In this document: piece after piece, positions 1-7,141 of the stretch | Layout of the letters: every line of letters begins with the position of its first letter | Numbering within the stretch: position 1 is the first letter of the stretch | Source of the DNA: Pseudomonas sp. MM223 | GTDB taxonomy: Bacteria; Pseudomonadota; Gammaproteobacteria; Pseudomonadales; Pseudomonadaceae | Reading direction: 5' to 3' | Length of the DNA stretch: 64,000 nucleotides | Assembly: GCA_947090765.1 (NCBI GenBank) | Contig: OX352322.1 | Location: 4,013,501 to 4,077,500 of the forward strand | Made by a program: the position numbers and the translations under genes | Notes under the pieces: generated by a model | The model's database searches: none | What the model saw: the letters and a program-made list of their open reading frames with translations, nothing else | What the model was told of the DNA's origin: nothing

Positions 1-2
1 CG

Positions 3-1532
3 TTGGCACAGCGGGCCGGCATTGTGGAGGACATCGAGCAGCCCCGCACCTACCTGCGTAATGAGCTGGGGGCGTATTACAACGCCGAGCGCGTAGATGC
101 CTTCCTCGAAGCCTGCCCGCATATGGTGGCGTTCTTCGAAAAACACACAGCGCTGCAGTTTGCCGACGGCAACGGCATCCCGGACATGCATGGCAATACA
201 CCGGGTGCGGCCCAGGGCGGGCACCAGGTGATCGCCGCGCCGTACGACGCCCGCCAGGTTGGCACCTTGCTGCCACGCCTGCGCAAAACCCTGCGTGAAA
301 CCTCGTTCATGGGCATGCCGATCATGGCCGGCGCCGACCTTGCTGCCTTCCTCAACATGACCCGCTCGCCCAAGGCCTTGCTGCACGTGTGCAAACGCTT
401 TGGCCGCCACCTGTATCACCTGGCCCGGCATGGCCGGGCAATGCACCTGGTCAACGGTGTGGCGCTGGTGGCGCGCTTGGCCAAGTCGGCACAAGACCTG
501 GGCGTGCACCTGCAGGAATCGGCGCCAGCCAAACGCCTGTTGATCGAAGGGGGCCAGGTACGCGGAGTGCTGGTGGGCACACCGACGGGGGATCGGCAGA
601 TCCGCGCCAAGGCCGTGGTACTCGCGGCAGGTGGCTTCCCCAACGACAACGCCCGTCGCCGGCAGCTGTTCCCGCGGGATACCAGCGGCCACGACAACCT
701 GGCCCTGCCGCCGAAGGGCTGCTCCGGTGACGGGCTGCGCCTGGGCGAGTCGGCCGGGGGCGTGGTCGCCACCGACCTTAAATCGCCAGTGGCCTGGGCA
801 CCGGTTTCGCAGGTGCCGCACCGCGACGGCAGCGTCGGCCACTTCCCGCACATCATCGAGCGCGGCAAGCCCGGCATCATTGGCGTGCTGGCCAACGGCA
901 AGCGCTTTGTCAACGAGGCGCATGGCTATTACGACTATGTGTCAGCCATGGTTGCGGCGGTGCCGCCGGATGATGAAGTGTGCTCGTGGCTGGTTTGCGA
1001 CCATCGCTTCCTGCGCCGCTATGGCCTGGGTTATGCCCGCCCGGCACCGCTGCCGGTAGGGCCGCATGTGCGCAACGGCTACCTCAAGCGCGGCGCCACC
1101 CTCGAACAACTCGCCCAGGCGTGTGGCATCGACCCGTCCGGGTTACGCGCCACGGTCGATGACTTCAACAGCCACGCCCGTAATGGCCAGGACCCTGCAT
1201 TCGGCCGCGGCTCCACACCGTTCAACCGCAAGCAGGGCGACCCGCAGCACAAAGGGCCCAACCCTTGTGTAGCACCCATCGAGCATGGCCCGTTCTATGC
1301 GGTAAAGGTGAAGCCTGGCTGCTTTGGCACCTTTGCCGGGCTGCGCACCGATGGCAGTGCCCGCGTGCTGGATGAGGCCGGGCAGCCGATCCCTGGGCTG
1401 TATGCGGCAGGTACCGACATGGCCAGCGTGTTTGGTGGCTGGTACCCGTCGGGGGGCATCAACCTGGGGCCAGCGCTGACCTTTGGTTATGTGGCCGGGC
1501 GGCATATTGCCGGTGTACAAGGGTATGAGTGA
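3..1532 (+). CDS. FAD-dependent oxidoreductase (fumarate reductase/KstD-type flavoprotein), 5' end outside window
   Basis: This is the C-terminal 509 residues of a flavoprotein of the succinate dehydrogenase/fumarate reductase/3-ketosteroid dehydrogenase fold. The open frame runs off the left edge, so the true start and the N-terminal dinucleotide-binding GxGxxG are not visible. The second FAD-contact segment VVLAAGGFPND is present, and so is the typical C-terminal FAD closure (GGWYPSGGINLGPALTFG), which is intact up to the TGA at 1530-1532. The family performs flavin-dependent desaturation or reduction of C-C bonds. The substrate cannot be read from sequence. It precedes an aldehyde/alcohol dehydrogenase pair, but a separate sigma54-type promoter lies between them, so co-transcription is uncertain. 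Confidence 0.8.
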   Translation: MAQRAGIVEDIEQPRTYLRNELGAYYNAERVDAFLEACPHMVAFFEKHTALQFADGNGIPDMHGNTPGAAQGGHQVIAAPYDARQVGTLLPRLRKTLRETSFMGMPIMAGADLAAFLNMTRSPKALLHVCKRFGRHLYHLARHGRAMHLVNGVALVARLAKSAQDLGVHLQESAPAKRLLIEGGQVRGVLVGTPTGDRQIRAKAVVLAAGGFPNDNARRRQLFPRDTSGHDNLALPPKGCSGDGLRLGESAGGVVATDLKSPVAWAPVSQVPHRDGSVGHFPHIIERGKPGIIGVLANGKRFVNEAHGYYDYVSAMVAAVPPDDEVCSWLVCDHRFLRRYGLGYARPAPLPVGPHVRNGYLKRGATLEQLAQACGIDPSGLRATVDDFNSHARNGQDPAFGRGSTPFNRKQGDPQHKGPNPCVAPIEHGPFYAVKVKPGCFGTFAGLRTDGSARVLDEAGQPIPGLYAAGTDMASVFGGWYPSGGINLGPALTFGYVAGRHIAGVQGYE

Positions 1533-1560
1533 GGCACAAACCCCAAGGCGTACTGCAAGG

Positions 1561-1611
1561 TGTCCAGAAAATGAACACCCGCAAAACCGGCGATTGTTCA
1601 AGATGTGAACA
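1561..1611 (+). promoter_or_regulatory. Pair of inverted repeats, candidate activator sites (UAS) for the sigma54-dependent promoter
   Basis: Two copies of one motif are seen: TGTCCA-N5-TGAACA at 1561-1577 and a perfect TGTTCA-N5-TGAACA at 1595-1611. Their centres are 34 bp apart, about three helical turns. They lie roughly 45-110 bp upstream of a -24/-12 element. That is the usual arrangement for a bacterial enhancer-binding protein. The AcoR-type activator encoded at 5348-7138 is the obvious candidate ligand; this is inference. Confidence 0.55.
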
Positions 1612-1652
1612 CCCCCACGCCCCTAACCCCGGTATTTGCTACCCGCACCACC

Positions 1653-1669
1653 TTGGCATGCCCTCTGCA
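1653..1669 (+). promoter_or_regulatory. Sigma54 (-24/-12) promoter
   Basis: TTGGCATGCCCTCTGCA matches the RpoN consensus TGGCACG-N4-TTGCW. The invariant GG is at 1655-1656 and the GC at 1667-1668, separated by exactly ten bases. Transcription would start near 1680, about 20-30 bases before the aldehyde dehydrogenase start. Confidence 0.65.
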
Positions 1670-1709
1670 ACAAGCATCCGTGAACACAACAACACACAGG
1701 ATGCTTTGC

Positions 1710-3170
1710 GTGAATACCTTACTGCCCAACGAACTCTGGAATGAGCGGCTGTTCACCGGTACCTGGGTACCCGGGGAACTGCCCGCTACCGTCATTACCT
1801 CCCCTGGCAATGGCCAGCCACTGGGCACCCTGGCCAATGCCGGTGCCAAGCAGGTTGAGCAAAGTGCCCGAGAGGCCGCCAGGGCCCAGCGCACCTGGTA
1901 TGCCCTGCCCTACGATGAACGTGCCAGCGTCCTGCGCAAGGCCGCCGCCATCGCCGAGCAATTCCAGGCTGAAATCGCCGATTGGATCGTCCGCGAAAGC
2001 GGCTCCACCCAGGCCAAGGCCGGTTTTGAAACCGCCATCACCATCAAGTCGCTGCATGAGGCCTGCGCCCTGCCCTCGCGCAGCCAGGGTGAAGTACTGC
2101 CTTCGACCGCCGGCCGCCTGAGCATCGCCCGCCGTCGGCCGCTGGGCGTGATCGGGGTGATTTCGCCGTTCAACTTCCCGCTGTACCTGGCCATGCGTGC
2201 CGTTGCCCCGGCACTGGCCACCGGCAATGCGGTGGTGCTCAAGCCCGACCCGCGCACTGCCGTATGCGGCGGCCACGTAATCGCCCGCCTCTTCGAGCTG
2301 GCTGGCTTGCCGGCAGGCGTGTTGCATGTGCTGCCGGGCGGCGCAGAGGCCGGTGCGGCGCTGACTGCTTCACCCAGCGTGGCGATGATCCAGTTCACCG
2401 GCTCCACCGCCGCAGGCCGCAAGGTGGGAGAAGCCGCCGGCCGCCACCTGAAAAAAGTCTCGCTCGAGCTGGGTGGCAAGAACTCGCTGATTATCCTCGA
2501 CGATGCCGACCTGGACCTGGCCATCGCCAACGCCACTTGGGGGGTATACCTGCACCAGGGGCAGATCTGCATGTCGACCGGCCGGGTACTGGTGCAAAGG
2601 GGCCTCTATGACGCCTTCGTCGAACGCCTGGTGGCCAAGGCACGTAGCCTGACCGTGGGCGACCCGGCCAGCGGCCAGGTGCACCTGGGCCCGCTGATCA
2701 ACGCGGCCCAGCGTGACAATGCCTTGCGCATCGTCGACGCCGCACGCGCTGCCGGGGCAACACTGGCCACCGGCGGTTCGGCTGACGGGCTGTTCTTCCA
2801 GCCGACCGTGCTCAGTGACGTGCAGCGTGACAACCCGGCCTTCCACGAAGAAATCTTCGGCCCGGTGGCGGTGGTGGTGCCGTTCGACAGCGATGAGCAG
2901 GCCGTGGAACTGGCCAACGACACGGACTACGGCCTGAGCGCCGCCATCCTGTCGCGCGATACCGGCCGCGCCTTGCGCCTGGGCGAGCAATTGCGCACCG
3001 GCCTGCTGCACATCAACGACCAGACCGTCAACGACGAGGTCATCAACCCCTTCGGCGGCGTCGGTGCATCCGGCAACGGCACCAGCATCGGCGGCGCCGC
3101 CAACTGGGAAGAGTTCACCCAATGGCAATGGCTGACCCTCAAGGGCGAAGCACCTGCCTACCCCCTGTAA
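1710..3170 (+). CDS. Aldehyde dehydrogenase, benzaldehyde dehydrogenase-like (XylC/AreC type)
   Basis: NAD(P)-dependent aldehyde dehydrogenase of 486 residues, close in length to the benzaldehyde dehydrogenases XylC/AreC (about 487). The catalytic cysteine is C287 in GQICMSTGR, and the general-base glutamate is E253 in LELGGKNS. The cofactor-binding segment (FNFPLYLAM, FTGSTAAGRKVG) is also present. The frame is open back to 1605. GTG at 1710 is chosen because CAGGA lies about seven bases ahead of it; ATG at 1701 is the alternative. It lies 18 bases before a zinc alcohol dehydrogenase, so the two probably oxidise an aryl alcohol through its aldehyde to the acid. Expression is likely sigma54-dependent. 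Confidence 0.85.
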   Translation: MNTLLPNELWNERLFTGTWVPGELPATVITSPGNGQPLGTLANAGAKQVEQSAREAARAQRTWYALPYDERASVLRKAAAIAEQFQAEIADWIVRESGSTQAKAGFETAITIKSLHEACALPSRSQGEVLPSTAGRLSIARRRPLGVIGVISPFNFPLYLAMRAVAPALATGNAVVLKPDPRTAVCGGHVIARLFELAGLPAGVLHVLPGGAEAGAALTASPSVAMIQFTGSTAAGRKVGEAAGRHLKKVSLELGGKNSLIILDDADLDLAIANATWGVYLHQGQICMSTGRVLVQRGLYDAFVERLVAKARSLTVGDPASGQVHLGPLINAAQRDNALRIVDAARAAGATLATGGSADGLFFQPTVLSDVQRDNPAFHEEIFGPVAVVVPFDSDEQAVELANDTDYGLSAAILSRDTGRALRLGEQLRTGLLHINDQTVNDEVINPFGGVGASGNGTSIGGAANWEEFTQWQWLTLKGEAPAYPL

Positions 3171-3188
3171 CCCCGGAGAACAATAACA

Positions 3189-4313
3189 ATGACAACACCC
3201 CTCTTGCGCCCCATCCAGGCTGCCGTAACCCGTGGCAAAGGTGCCCCCTTCGTGCTGGAGCAGGCACGCATTCGAGCGCCACAAGGTGACGAGGTGCTGG
3301 TGCGTATCGTTGCCACCGGCATGTGCCACACCGACATGATCGTGCGCGACCAGTATTACCCCGTGCCGCTGCCCGCAGTGCTGGGGCACGAAGGCTCGGG
3401 CATCGTCGAGGCCGTAGGCCCGTTGGTGCAGAACCTGGCCGTGGGCGACCACGTGGTGATGACCTACGGCCACTGCGGCCACTGCCTGGCCTGCGATGCC
3501 GGCCAGGCCGCCTACTGCCAGGACTTCTTCGGGCGTAATTTCAGTGGTGCAGGCCCCGATGGCCAGCATGCCCTGCAAGACGTGCAAGGCCAGGCCCTGA
3601 ATGACCATTTCTTTGCCCAGTCGTCGTTTGCCTCCTACGCACTGGGGCGCGAGAACAACACCGTGCGCGTGCCCAAGGAAGCGCCCATCGAGTTGCTTGG
3701 CCCGCTGGGCTGCGGCATTCAGACAGGCGCCGGCGCTGTGATCAACTCGCTGAAAGTAACCCCTGGCAGCGCCTTTGCTGCCTTTGGCGGCGGCGCGGTG
3801 GGCCTCTCGGCCGTGCTGGCCGCACAAGTGGCAGGGGCTACAACCATCATTGCGGTCGACGTGGTGCCTTCGCGCCTGGCACTGGCCCTGGAGCTGGGCG
3901 CCACCCACGTGGTCAACAGCCGCGAGGCCGACCCGGTGGCCGCCATCCGCGAAATCACCGGCGGTGGCGTGCAGTTCGCCCTGGAATCCACCGGGCGCCC
4001 GGAGGTGCTGCGCCAGGCTGTGGATGCCCTTGGCAGCCGCGGCGCGCTCGGGGTGGTCGGCGCACCGCCACTGGGCACCACGGCGCAGTTCGACGTCAAC
4101 GACCTGCTGCTGGGCGGCAAGGTCATCCGCGGCATCGTCGAGGGTGACAGCGTGCCGAAAAAGTTCATCCCCGAGCTGGTCAACCTGTACCTGCAAGGCC
4201 GCTTCGCGTTCGACAAGCTGGTGCGTTTCTACGACTTCGAGCAGATCAACCAGGCCGCCGAGGACAGCGAAAAAGGCCTGACCCTCAAACCGATCATCCG
4301 CATCCAGAAGTAA
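3189..4313 (+). CDS. Zinc-dependent alcohol dehydrogenase, aryl/benzyl alcohol dehydrogenase-like (XylB/AreB type)
   Basis: Medium-chain, zinc-binding NAD(P) alcohol dehydrogenase of 374 residues. Visible features are the catalytic zinc ligands C46 (TGMCHTD) and H67-E68 (GHEGSG), the four-cysteine structural zinc site C96/C99/C102/C110, and a Rossmann glycine segment GGGAVGLSAV. The length and the pairing with a benzaldehyde-type dehydrogenase match XylB/AreB benzyl alcohol dehydrogenases. The start ATG follows GGAGAA. The gene is 18 bases downstream of the aldehyde dehydrogenase and 60 bases upstream of an outer-membrane protein gene, which suggests one operon. The exact alcohol is not determinable from sequence. 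Confidence 0.87.
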   Translation: MTTPLLRPIQAAVTRGKGAPFVLEQARIRAPQGDEVLVRIVATGMCHTDMIVRDQYYPVPLPAVLGHEGSGIVEAVGPLVQNLAVGDHVVMTYGHCGHCLACDAGQAAYCQDFFGRNFSGAGPDGQHALQDVQGQALNDHFFAQSSFASYALGRENNTVRVPKEAPIELLGPLGCGIQTGAGAVINSLKVTPGSAFAAFGGGAVGLSAVLAAQVAGATTIIAVDVVPSRLALALELGATHVVNSREADPVAAIREITGGGVQFALESTGRPEVLRQAVDALGSRGALGVVGAPPLGTTAQFDVNDLLLGGKVIRGIVEGDSVPKKFIPELVNLYLQGRFAFDKLVRFYDFEQINQAAEDSEKGLTLKPIIRIQK

Positions 4314-4373
4314 CCCTCAGGGGGTAGCCCCGTGCTGCCCCCGCCCCATAACAAGAATAAGGGAAACCCTGTC

Positions 4374-5264
4374 ATGACTAAAAACTCCAGCCTTGCCTGG
4401 GGCACGCTGGCCTGCGCGCTGGTTTCGGCCAAGGCCCTGGCCGTCGATGTCAATGCCGGCGATTACACCGCGTTGCCGCCGGGCACCAACGTCGCTGCCT
4501 GGTACCAGCAATTCAGCCGCGCCGACCGCTTCAACGGCGACGGTGCGCCCGACGCCACGCACGCCACCAGCCTGCGCTCCAACATCAGCATCCTGCGCCT
4601 GATCCACTTCACCGAAATCGGCGGTATCACGGTGGACCCGCAAATCCTGCTGCCCTTTGGTCATGTCTACGACGTGAAGGTTGGCGGGCAGTCGCTGGGC
4701 AGCAACAGCGGCATGGCCGACCCGATCATCGGTGCCACCTTCTGGTTGGTAAACCAGCCAGGCGTGGGCGCCAGCGGCCGCTACTTCGGGATTACCCCGC
4801 TGCTGTACCTGCCGTGGGGCCAATACGACCGCGGCGCCGGAGTGAACCTGGGCGAAAACCGCTGGAAAGGCGACCTGCAACTGGGCTGGGTAGAGCCGCT
4901 GTGGGGCCGCTGGTCGATGGAGTGGTATGCCGATGCGGTGTTCTATGGCAGCAACGACAAGGCAGGCAGCGGCAGCCAGACCTTGCGCCAGGACACGACC
5001 TACCAGTTGCAAACCAACCTGCGCTATGACTTCAACCCGGCCCAGCGCCTGGCCCTGGGTTTCTCTGCCAGCGAAGGTGGCAAGCAGCACGTGTCGGGCG
5101 ACTACACCGGGCAGAAGACCGAGGTGCAGCAAGTGCGCCTGGAGTTTCAGCAGATGGTCGGCAACACTGTGCAACTGAGCGGCCAGCTGACCCACGATAC
5201 CCGTGTGGTCGGCGGTTTCCAGGAGGACACCGGGGTCAACCTGCGGGCGCTGCTGCTGTTCTGA
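4374..5264 (+). CDS. MetA/SphA-like outer-membrane protein of aromatic catabolic loci
   Basis: A 296-residue protein with a signal peptide (MTKNSSLAWGTLACALVSAKALA, written here as a hydrophobic stretch ending near residue 23). It then has alternating aromatic/polar strands ending in ...RALLLF, a typical outer-membrane beta-barrel C-terminus. It resembles the 'phenol MetA degradation' family found beside aromatic degradation genes and thought to help uptake of hydrophobic substrates. ATG 4374 is chosen because the signal sequence begins there, with AAGGGAA upstream. It is the last structural gene before the regulator. Confidence 0.72.
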   Translation: MTKNSSLAWGTLACALVSAKALAVDVNAGDYTALPPGTNVAAWYQQFSRADRFNGDGAPDATHATSLRSNISILRLIHFTEIGGITVDPQILLPFGHVYDVKVGGQSLGSNSGMADPIIGATFWLVNQPGVGASGRYFGITPLLYLPWGQYDRGAGVNLGENRWKGDLQLGWVEPLWGRWSMEWYADAVFYGSNDKAGSGSQTLRQDTTYQLQTNLRYDFNPAQRLALGFSASEGGKQHVSGDYTGQKTEVQQVRLEFQQMVGNTVQLSGQLTHDTRVVGGFQEDTGVNLRALLLF

Positions 5265-5347
5265 CGCCCGGCAGCCTTGACGCGCTGCTGACAGCGGCGC
5301 AACGTGCGCAGTCAGTAGCGTGCCGCCAACCCTCACAAGGTGTACCC

Positions 5348-7138
5348 ATGGATCGCCTACAACTCCAGTTGCACAGCGCCCGCCAGCAGTTTGCCGAAGG
5401 CCTGCCGTTGCCCGCCGGGCTGCTGCCCGAGCCTATCGAACGCTCGTGGGAACGCTCCAGGGCCGCCGGCCTCAGCCCATGGCAGCCGCGCCTGGCACGC
5501 GGGCAGCTGGATGTGCAGGCGCTCACCGATGCCGACACCCAACTGGCCGCCTGCGTGCAGCCAGAACTGGAACGCTTGTGGGAGATGATTGGCGATTCCC
5601 ACTGGATGCTGTTTTGCGTCAACCCGGAAAACCGCATTGTCCAGACACGCAAGCCGACCGGTATCGACAGCCCCCTGTCGGCCCTGCATGCCGGGCGCCG
5701 GGTGAGTGAGGTGGATGTTGGCACCACCGCACCGGCCTGCACGTTGATGGACGGCTTGCCAGCAATCGTTGCCGGCAACCAGCATTACTTGCAGGAGTTT
5801 GCCCAGTTTTTCTGTGTCAGTGTGCCGTTGCGTGGGGTGAATGGCGAGCTGCTCGGGGCGCTGGACCTCACCGGTATCGGCACACGCAATGCCGGGGCCA
5901 TGCTCGAACGCCTGAAGCATGCGGCACTGGCTACCGAGAACAACTTCTTCCTCGGTTTGCCGGACTGCCGCATTCTGGAACTGCAACACGACCCCAGGCT
6001 GCTCGGCTCGCCGTTGCAGGCACTACTGGCCGTGCGCGAGGACGGCTCGCTATACGCCGCCAACCGCGCCGCACAACAGCTATTGGGTGTGCACAGCTAT
6101 CGCCCTGAAGGGCTGACCCTTGAAGACGTGTTCGACCGCCCCAGCCATAGCGGCCTGGACGGTTCACCCCAGCTGCTGGCGTTGGCCGACGGTTCACGCC
6201 TGTACGGCAGGCTGCTGGCACGGCCCGAAGCCAAGCCGCGGCCGCTGCGTGCCAGCCGCACCGCACTGGGCAGTGACCGGCGGGTAAACGCTCGCTTCGA
6301 TGACGCCTGCAAGGCCGTAGCCGGCAACCTGCCGGTGCTGATCACCGGGCCGACCGGTTCCGGCAAGGAGGTGTTCGCCAAGGCGCTGCATGAACACTGT
6401 TGCGCCCATGCCCCCTTCGTGGCCATCAACTGTGCCGCCCTGCCCGAGAGCCTGATCGAAGCCGAACTGTTCGGCTACACCGAAGGCAGCTTTACCGGTG
6501 CCCGCAAAGGCGGCGCCATGGGCCTGCTGGAGTCGGCCGGGGACGGTATCCTGCTGCTCGACGAAATCGGCGACATGCCGCTGGCCCTGCAAAGCCGGTT
6601 GCTCAGGGCACTGCAAGAGCGGCAGGTCACCCGCATTGGCAGCACCACCGCAGTGCCTTTGAAGGCGCACATTATTGCGGCAACCCACAAGGACCTGGGT
6701 GCCCTGGTAGCCAGCGGCGGCTTCCGTGAAGACCTGTTCTACCGCCTGGACGGCCTGCGCGTCGCCCTGCCCGCCCTGGAGCAACGGCTGGACAAGCAAC
6801 AGCTGATCGATGCCTTCTTCCAGCGCCCGGGCTTCCCGCCGCTACAGGCCGAGGCCAGGCGCCGGCTGCAGGCTTATCACTGGCCGGGCAACCTGCGGCA
6901 ACTGGAGAACGTGGCAAGGCGGGTCGGGGTGTTGGCCGCTGGCGAGCCGTGCATCAATGTGCCGCACCTGCCAGACGAGTTACAGGGCCAGGCGGGCGAT
7001 GCGCCACACTCGCTTTCAGACGCCACGCAGGATGTCATCGAACGCGCGTTGCTGGCCCATGAAGGCAATGTCAGTGCCGCCGCCAAGGCGCTGGGCATTT
7101 CCCGCACCACCTTGTACAAGCGCCTGGGTACACGCTAG
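5348..7138 (+). CDS. Sigma54-dependent AcoR-family transcriptional activator
   Basis: Enhancer-binding protein of 596 residues. The N-terminal sensory half is AcoR/GAF-like (PIERSWERSRAAGL near residue 27). The AAA+ domain has Walker A GPTGSGKE (about 335-342), the sigma54-contacting GSFTGA loop (380-385) and Walker B ILLLDE ending at D405-E406. The C-terminus is a Fis-type helix-turn-helix (about 557-594, NVSAAAKALGISRTTLYKRL). AcoR-type proteins sense small carbon sources or alcohols directly. Its likely targets are the paired inverted repeats and the -24/-12 promoter upstream of the aldehyde dehydrogenase. It functionally resembles AreR of benzyl-alkanoate loci; this analogy is inference. 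Confidence 0.9.
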   Translation: MDRLQLQLHSARQQFAEGLPLPAGLLPEPIERSWERSRAAGLSPWQPRLARGQLDVQALTDADTQLAACVQPELERLWEMIGDSHWMLFCVNPENRIVQTRKPTGIDSPLSALHAGRRVSEVDVGTTAPACTLMDGLPAIVAGNQHYLQEFAQFFCVSVPLRGVNGELLGALDLTGIGTRNAGAMLERLKHAALATENNFFLGLPDCRILELQHDPRLLGSPLQALLAVREDGSLYAANRAAQQLLGVHSYRPEGLTLEDVFDRPSHSGLDGSPQLLALADGSRLYGRLLARPEAKPRPLRASRTALGSDRRVNARFDDACKAVAGNLPVLITGPTGSGKEVFAKALHEHCCAHAPFVAINCAALPESLIEAELFGYTEGSFTGARKGGAMGLLESAGDGILLLDEIGDMPLALQSRLLRALQERQVTRIGSTTAVPLKAHIIAATHKDLGALVASGGFREDLFYRLDGLRVALPALEQRLDKQQLIDAFFQRPGFPPLQAEARRRLQAYHWPGNLRQLENVARRVGVLAAGEPCINVPHLPDELQGQAGDAPHSLSDATQDVIERALLAHEGNVSAAAKALGISRTTLYKRLGTR

Positions 7139-7141
7139 TGC

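Noticed and set aside
2370..4196. 608-residue minus-strand open frame opposite the aldehyde and alcohol dehydrogenase genes
   Set aside because: It runs antisense to two clearly conserved enzymes, has a Gly/His/Gln-rich composition typical of a GC-rich shadow frame, and shows no recognisable motif.
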